10,551 nt of DNA, from NCBI GenBank assembly GCA_043747765.1, contig JAYTOM010000505.1:1-10551 (forward strand), in the 5' to 3' direction. Position numbers and translations under genes: made by a program. Of this stretch, positions 6,694 through 10,551 are shown piece by piece. This stretch comes from WLMZ01 sp043747765 (GTDB lineage Bacteria; Actinomycetota; Acidimicrobiia; Acidimicrobiales; Ilumatobacteraceae). The notes beneath the pieces are model-generated. The model was given only the letters and a program-made list of their open reading frames with translations. It was not told the DNA's origin and searched no databases. How positions within the stretch are numbered: position 1 is the first letter of the stretch; every line of letters starts with the position of its first letter.

Positions 6694-8040
6694 ATGCCGA
6701 TGACCAACCTGATCTCCGCACCGGACCGCTTAGCCGACCGCTTCACGATCGAGCTCGAACGCTGCCGAGTCGCGGCCCGCCCCACCGTCACCGGCGCGAT
6801 CAGTCGCGTCCTCGGCCTGCGCTTCGACGTTGTCGGCCTCGATCTTCCGATCGGCGCCACCGTGACGGTGTCGACCTTTGGCGAGCCACTGCTCGGCGAA
6901 GTCGTCGCCGCCGGCGGGGGCGAAGTCACGTGCATGCCCCTCGGCGACGTGCGCGGTCTCCGTGTCGGCAGCCGCGTTAGCGGGAGTGATCGGCCGGCAC
7001 TGGTGAGCGTCGGACCGCGGTTGCTCGGACGGGTCATCGACGGCCTCGGGCGCCCGCTCGACGGGCTCGGCCCGATCGCTGGACTGCACGACGTTCCCCT
7101 TCACCTCGACCCACCGCACCCGATGCGCCGACCGCGCATCGACACCCCGATGTCGCTGGGCGTGCGCGCGTGGGACACCCTCGTTCCCGCCGGTCGCGGC
7201 CAGCGCGTCGGCGTGTTCGCCGGCTCCGGCGTCGGCAAGTCGACGCTGCTCGGCATGGTGGCCCGCAACACCGCCGCCGATGTCAACGTCGTCGCGCTGA
7301 TCGGTGAGCGCGGCCGCGAGGTGCGCGACTTCGTCGAAGCCGACCTCGGGCCCGAGGGACTGGCCCGCTCCGTGCTGATCATCGCCACATCGGACACGCC
7401 CGCACTGGTCCGCCTGCGCGCTGCGTTCATGGCCACACGCATCGCCGAGTACTTCCGCGATCTCGGCAACGACGTGATGCTGATGATGGACTCGATCACC
7501 CGGTTCTGCATGGCTCAACGCGAGATCGGCCTGTCCGCCGGGGAGCCCCCGACCAGCCGCGGCTATCCACCGAGCGTGTTCTCGCTGCTGCCCAAGCTGC
7601 TCGAACGGGCGGGCACATCGGAACTCGGCTCGATCACCGGTCTGTACACCGTGCTCGTCGACGGCGACGACCACAACGAGCCGATCTCCGACGCTGTGCG
7701 TTCAATCCTCGACGGACACGTCGTGCTGTCACGGCGTCTCGCCAATACCAACCACTACCCGGCGATCGACGTCCTCGCATCGGTCTCACGCGTCGCATCC
7801 GCGGTGTCGACGCGCGAGCAACGCGCGATCAGCGGGGATCTGCGCGAGCTCCTCGCTGCGGAGGCGGAAGCCAAGGATCTGATCGAGATCGGCGCGTATG
7901 TGCCCGGCACGAACCGCACCGTCGATCGGGCCGTTGCCCTGTCCGATTCGATCCGCGGCTTCTTGCGTCAAGATGTCGACGACCCGTGCGACGCAAGCCG
8001 TTCCTACGCGTTGCTGAGCGAGATCCTGAGACAACGATGA
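6694..8040 (+). CDS. fliI: FliI, flagellar type III export ATPase
   Basis: FliI is the F1-beta-like ATPase of the flagellar export machine; it hydrolyses ATP under the gate and helps unload chaperone-bound cargo. The 448-residue product is the normal size. After an N-terminal beta-barrel domain come R-V-I-D-G-L-G-R-P-L-D-G, the Walker A loop G-S-G-V-G-K-S-T (177-184), the I-G-E-R-G-R-E motif (203-209, E205 the probable catalytic glutamate), the Walker B strand V-M-L-M-M-D-S (D266), R-G-Y-P-P-S-V-F, and D-G-D-D-H-N-E-P-I-S-D. All key residues are intact. The type III-specific P-x-S-V-F-S-L-L-P-K-L-L-E-R-A-G pattern separates it from F-type ATP synthase subunits. ATG 6694 has AAGGA five bases upstream; an in-frame ATG at 6700 is less well placed. 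fliJ begins in an ATGA overlap. Confidence 0.97.
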   Translation: MPMTNLISAPDRLADRFTIELERCRVAARPTVTGAISRVLGLRFDVVGLDLPIGATVTVSTFGEPLLGEVVAAGGGEVTCMPLGDVRGLRVGSRVSGSDRPALVSVGPRLLGRVIDGLGRPLDGLGPIAGLHDVPLHLDPPHPMRRPRIDTPMSLGVRAWDTLVPAGRGQRVGVFAGSGVGKSTLLGMVARNTAADVNVVALIGERGREVRDFVEADLGPEGLARSVLIIATSDTPALVRLRAAFMATRIAEYFRDLGNDVMLMMDSITRFCMAQREIGLSAGEPPTSRGYPPSVFSLLPKLLERAGTSELGSITGLYTVLVDGDDHNEPISDAVRSILDGHVVLSRRLANTNHYPAIDVLASVSRVASAVSTREQRAISGDLRELLAAEAEAKDLIEIGAYVPGTNRTVDRAVALSDSIRGFLRQDVDDPCDASRSYALLSEILRQR

Positions 8041-8468
8041 GCCGCGATCGCCTGTCGAGCGTGCTGCGCATCCGCACGATCCAAGAGCGGTCGGCGCGTG
8101 GCGAGCTGGCGATGCAGCGCATACACCACCGCCAGGCCGAGACTGCCGAGTGGACGACGTGGACGATGCTCGACGGCCGGGCGATGCCGACTGCGTCCTT
8201 CCTCCCCGCCTTGGTGGTGCTCGGCCAACGCGCGCTGGTGTCGGCATCGATGGGCGCCGCAGCGGTGCAGCACGACGCGACGGCCAGTGCGCTCCAGCAG
8301 GTGCACGCTGCGATGGACGTGTGGACGATTGCCATACGGCGAGTCGAAGGATTGGAGCGTCTCGCTGACCGACTCGATTCCGCCGAGAATCAGGAATCGG
8401 TTCGTCGCGCAGCGAACGAGATCGACGATCGCGTGCTGGCCACGTTCCGCAACGAGGCACCGAGATGA
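8037..8468 (+). CDS. fliJ: FliJ, export ATPase stalk protein
   Basis: FliJ is a coiled-coil protein that inserts into the FliI hexamer like the gamma subunit of F1 and contacts the export gate. The 143-residue product is the right size and position between fliI and fliK. The sequence is helical and charged, with an N-terminal helix (S-S-V-L-R-I-R-T-I-Q-E-R-S-A-R), a middle stretch that is less charged (L-P-A-L-V-V-L-G-Q-R-A-L-V-S) and a C-terminal helix rich in Arg/Glu (R-R-V-E-G-L-E-R-L-A-D-R-L). FliJ sequences diverge quickly, so identification rests more on context than on motifs. The ATG at 8037 overlaps the fliI stop (ATGA); the open frame continues upstream but only inside fliI. The stop overlaps the fliK start. 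Confidence 0.83.
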   Translation: MSRDRLSSVLRIRTIQERSARGELAMQRIHHRQAETAEWTTWTMLDGRAMPTASFLPALVVLGQRALVSASMGAAAVQHDATASALQQVHAAMDVWTIAIRRVEGLERLADRLDSAENQESVRRAANEIDDRVLATFRNEAPR

Positions 8469-9937
8469 TGACGATCGCCCCTGCGTCGGTTCCGCCGGCG
8501 AATCCCCCGCCCACGGTCCCGGGCGCGTCGGGCTCATCGAGCGCGCCGGGCACCTCGACCGGCGACAGCGCGTTCGAGCGATGCCTCGACCGGGCCACCT
8601 CCGACGAGGCCACGTCCGACCGGTCAGAACCGGAAGGTGACGGGCCCCGGGAACCAGGGTCGGGGTCACCGACGCACCCGCATACGTCGGCCGCCTGCGG
8701 AGTGACGCGACGAACAGCACGCACAAGCGGCGCCGCCGTTGACGGGCAACCAATGGGGATCGCCCCAGCGACCTCCCCACCCGACGCCACCGCATCAGGC
8801 GCTGCTCCGCCGAGTGTCGCCGCAGACGGCACCCAAGAGGGCGTGAAGTCCACCGTGCCAGCGGTGAGCCTCGTGAACGACCCGAATACCGCAGGGCCGG
8901 TCGGCGCGGATCTTGGTCTGGCCGCCGCTGCGCCCGTGCTCGCCGTTGGCGCGCACTCCGGCGTCACGATCGGTGACCATACCGCGGCGGCCCTCGCCGC
9001 ACTCCCCCCGCCCGCGCAGACCGCCCCTGATCCTGCGACGCCATCGGGAGGTCCGGCATCGAACGTCGCCGGTCAGGCCAGCGCGCCGTCTGCGATTGCG
9101 TCCGCCCACAGCGTGGGTGCATCGACGCTCTCGCCGGTGGCACCCCGCACGACTCAGCCAGCGGGGGACGCCCGCGTCTCGACATCGACATCGACATCGA
9201 CATCGACATCGCCGGTGGCACCCGGCTCACCGGTTGCGGCGATGGCCACCGCACCCGTGCACCGTGGCGCATCCCGTGGAGGTGGCTCGACCGACGCGCC
9301 GAACGCAACGACGACGACCGATCATCCCGCTGCCGCGAAGCCTGACGATGATGGGCGCCCTGTCGTAACGCGTGGGTCGACGACGGAGCCGACTGCGTTC
9401 ACGGCACCCGCGTCGTCGACACCGCGTGCACACACCGTGGATCGATCGTCCGGCCCTGCACCGGGTGCTGATCCACCGGCTCAGGCGGAACCATCTGCGT
9501 TGGACGCAAAGGGGGCGAACGGGCGGGCAGCCGGGCCGCTGCGGCTCGATCTCGATCTCAGTCGCGAAGGCCTCGGCCCGATGCGCTTACGCGCGACCAC
9601 GGTCGGCGGCCAGCTGCGCGTGTCGCTCACAGCGACAGACGCGCACGTCCGGTCAGTGCTGAGCACGCACGCACCGGAGCTGCGGCGTGACCTGGAATCG
9701 GCAGGGCTTGACTTGCGCTCGCTCGATGTCGGCACATCGACTGCCGAGCATGGCGGCGCAGGATCGACATCCCAGGACCATTCGCAGGCGAACCCGGGAC
9801 ACGATCGAGAGTCGGGACCGAATGATTCGCTTTCCCCGAGGTCCGCCTCCGACGCCAACTCACCTCGCGATCTCGCCGGCTCCGGAATATCGCGTCGTGC
9901 CCCAACCTCGCTTGCCGGCCTCGACCTGCGGCTTTGA
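8465..9937 (+). CDS. fliK: FliK, hook-length control protein
   Basis: FliK is a secreted molecular ruler that measures the growing hook and switches the export gate to filament substrates. The product is 490 residues. The first 350 are Pro/Ala/Ser/Thr-rich, low in hydrophobics and probably disordered, as in other FliK proteins. The conserved C-terminal domain lies at about residues 357-430, with L-R-L-D-L-D-L-S-R-E-G-L-G, R-L-R-A type and V-G-G-Q-L-R-V-S-L strands followed by L-R-R-D-L-E-S-A-G-L-D-L; this matches FliK C-domains (L-x-P-x-x-L-G then V-x-V-x-F). A tail of about 60 residues follows. The N-terminal part contains a hexamer repeat (9181-9210) and a 15-base direct repeat. ATG 8465 has GAGG seven bases upstream and overlaps the fliJ stop; ATG 8468 is an alternative. 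Confidence 0.87.
   Translation: MMTIAPASVPPANPPPTVPGASGSSSAPGTSTGDSAFERCLDRATSDEATSDRSEPEGDGPREPGSGSPTHPHTSAACGVTRRTARTSGAAVDGQPMGIAPATSPPDATASGAAPPSVAADGTQEGVKSTVPAVSLVNDPNTAGPVGADLGLAAAAPVLAVGAHSGVTIGDHTAAALAALPPPAQTAPDPATPSGGPASNVAGQASAPSAIASAHSVGASTLSPVAPRTTQPAGDARVSTSTSTSTSTSPVAPGSPVAAMATAPVHRGASRGGGSTDAPNATTTTDHPAAAKPDDDGRPVVTRGSTTEPTAFTAPASSTPRAHTVDRSSGPAPGADPPAQAEPSALDAKGANGRAAGPLRLDLDLSREGLGPMRLRATTVGGQLRVSLTATDAHVRSVLSTHAPELRRDLESAGLDLRSLDVGTSTAEHGGAGSTSQDHSQANPGHDRESGPNDSLSPRSASDANSPRDLAGSGISRRAPTSLAGLDLRL
9131..9223 (+). repeat. 15-base direct repeat pair in fliK
   Basis: The same 15 bases (TCGCCGGTGGCACCC) occur at 9131-9145 and 9209-9223, both in the fliK frame and both giving S-P-V-A-P. 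The second copy directly follows the hexamer array. The distance between copies (78 bases) is a multiple of three, so recombination between them would remove 26 codons in frame. Confidence 0.85.
9181..9210 (+). repeat. Hexamer microsatellite (GACATC)5 in fliK
   Basis: Five perfect tandem copies of GACATC, preceded by a partial copy, encode alternating Ser-Thr in the disordered part of FliK. Any gain or loss of whole units changes the protein by two residues and preserves the frame. Confidence 0.93.
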
Positions 9938-9940
9938 GAC

Positions 9941-9946
9941 AGGAGA
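9941..9946 (+). promoter_or_regulatory. Ribosome binding site for flgD
   Basis: AGGAGA at 9941-9946 lies six to seven bases before the ATG at 9953 and is one of the best Shine-Dalgarno matches in the window. It fixes the flgD start just after the fliK stop. Confidence 0.75.
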
Positions 9947-9952
9947 ATACCG

Positions 9953-10551
9953 ATGACCATCACCGCACCATCAGCTGTCAACCAGACCGCACCAACGCCT
10001 GCGCCACCTCCGTCGACGTCGAGCACGTCGAATACGACGCTCGATCGTCAGGCGTTCCTGAAGCTGCTCGTCGCCCAGCTGAAAAACCAGGACCCGAGCA
10101 AGCCGATGGATGCATCGGCGATGATCTCGCAGTCCGCGCAACTCAGCGTGGTCGACAAGCTCAACGAGATCTCGACCGCGCTCAACAACTCCGGGCTCAC
10201 CGAGCGGTTGACGTTGGCCGGATCGGTCATCGGCAAGAGCGTGACGTTCAAAGACGCCGATGGCAAGTCACAGACGCAGACCGTCACGGCCGCACGCTTC
10301 GTCGACGGGTCAATGGTGCTCACTGCTGGCGATTGGGATGTGCCGATCGCCGCGGTCACGGCGATCGCCGGCGCCATCGCCCCAACGACAGCGCCATCGC
10401 CGACACCCACCGCGCCGACACCCACCGCGCCGAGCGCAGCGGCCCCAGCTGCGTCGACTTCAGCTGCCTCGACTTCAGCTGCCTCGACTTCAGCCGCAAC
10501 GGCAGCCGACACCAGCAGCTCGGGCAATACGACGGCAGACGCTGCGCCCGC
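9953..10551 (+). CDS. flgD: FlgD, hook scaffolding/cap protein, cut by the window edge
   Basis: FlgD caps the growing hook and guides assembly of hook protein; it is lost when the hook is finished. The frame is open to the window end (199 codons seen, no stop). After a 28-residue Pro/Ser/Thr-rich leader comes the family signature: D-R-Q-A-F-L-K-L-L-V-A-Q-L-K-N-Q-D-P (31-48), P-M-D (51-53) and Q-S-A-Q-L-S-V-V-D-K-L (60-70). Residues about 92-138 (I-G-K-S-V-T-F, then V-P-I-A-A-V-T-A-I) resemble the short C-terminal domain of compact Gram-positive FlgD proteins, with no sign so far of the larger FnIII part. From about residue 142 the sequence becomes an Ala/Thr/Pro/Ser-rich tail with two sets of tandem repeats, which is unusual in FlgD. 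The stop and true length are outside the window. Confidence 0.93.
   Translation, partial: MTITAPSAVNQTAPTPAPPPSTSSTSNTTLDRQAFLKLLVAQLKNQDPSKPMDASAMISQSAQLSVVDKLNEISTALNNSGLTERLTLAGSVIGKSVTFKDADGKSQTQTVTAARFVDGSMVLTAGDWDVPIAAVTAIAGAIAPTTAPSPTPTAPTPTAPSAAAPAASTSAASTSAASTSAATAADTSSSGNTTADAAP
10400..10429 (+). repeat. 15-base tandem repeat in flgD (two copies)
   Basis: CCGACACCCACCGCG is repeated perfectly at 10400-10414 and 10415-10429, with the first bases of a third copy after it. In frame it gives a P-T-P-T-A pattern in the FlgD tail. Confidence 0.88.
10454..10498 (+). repeat. 15-base tandem repeat in flgD (nearly three copies)
   Basis: TCGACTTCAGCTGCC is repeated at 10454-10468 and 10469-10483, with a diverged third copy at 10484-10498. 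In frame it gives S-T-S-A-A units in the low-complexity FlgD tail. Confidence 0.88.

Noticed and set aside
7786..8967. A 393-codon open frame on the - strand across fliI, fliJ and fliK
   Set aside because: Composition is typical of a shadow frame (Arg/Ser/Pro-rich), and it runs antisense to three recognised genes. Similar - strand frames at 5419-6210 and 6730-7674 were rejected for the same reason.
1..10551. FliA/sigma-28-type flagellar promoters
   Set aside because: I looked for TAAA followed after about 15 bases by GCCGATAA-like sequence in the gaps and found none; any main promoter probably lies outside the window.

Overview
The window is one side of a flagellar gene cluster. All genes lie on the + strand, most overlap by 4 bases or are separated by a few bases, and G+C is high (about two thirds by eye) with GTG as well as ATG starts. 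The gene content, the Thr/Ala/Pro-rich linkers (TTT-V-P style) inside FliF, FliK and FlgD, and the compact single-domain FlgD suggest a flagellated high-G+C actinobacterium, possibly of the Acidimicrobiia (Ilumatobacter-like). The taxonomic guess is inference from style; no marker gene is present. Nothing suggests a mobile element, prophage, CRISPR array or RNA gene.

Layout. 2-778: 3' end of fliD (filament cap). 860-1282: fliS (flagellin chaperone). 1279-1596: a small unrecognised gene in the place where fliT often sits. 1601-2032: a small single-pass membrane protein whose C-terminus resembles the FliG-binding tail of FliF. 2029-2637: fliH, moved away from its usual place between fliG and fliI. 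2699-3070 flgB, 3099-3506 flgC, 3511-3825 fliE (rod and rod/MS-ring adaptor). 3827-5530 fliF (MS ring). 5527-6546 fliG (rotor/switch). 6547-6693: the longest non-coding gap. 6694-8040 fliI (export ATPase), 8037-8468 fliJ, 8465-9937 fliK (hook-length ruler), 9953-end flgD (hook cap/scaffold), cut by the window edge.

How the genes work together. FliF builds the MS ring, FliG docks on the FliF cytoplasmic tail and carries torque, and FliE with FlgB/FlgC starts the rod. FliH, FliI and FliJ form the cytoplasmic ATPase complex that feeds the export gate. FliK and FlgD control hook growth, and FliD with FliS serve filament assembly. The gate proteins, C-ring FliM/FliN, hook protein, stators and flagellin are not in the window.

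The most interesting item is the gene at 1601-2032. It has a transmembrane helix, a linker and a C-terminal helix with the same D-x(1-2)-P-x9-W spacing seen at the end of the FliF encoded 3.5 kb downstream. In outline it is the FliF tail without the ring-forming part, which suggests a second, stand-alone docking site for FliG or a regulator of the FliF-FliG junction. Other points of interest are the relocated fliH, the unknown gene after fliS, and in-frame tandem repeats in fliK and flgD that could change protein length without breaking the frame.
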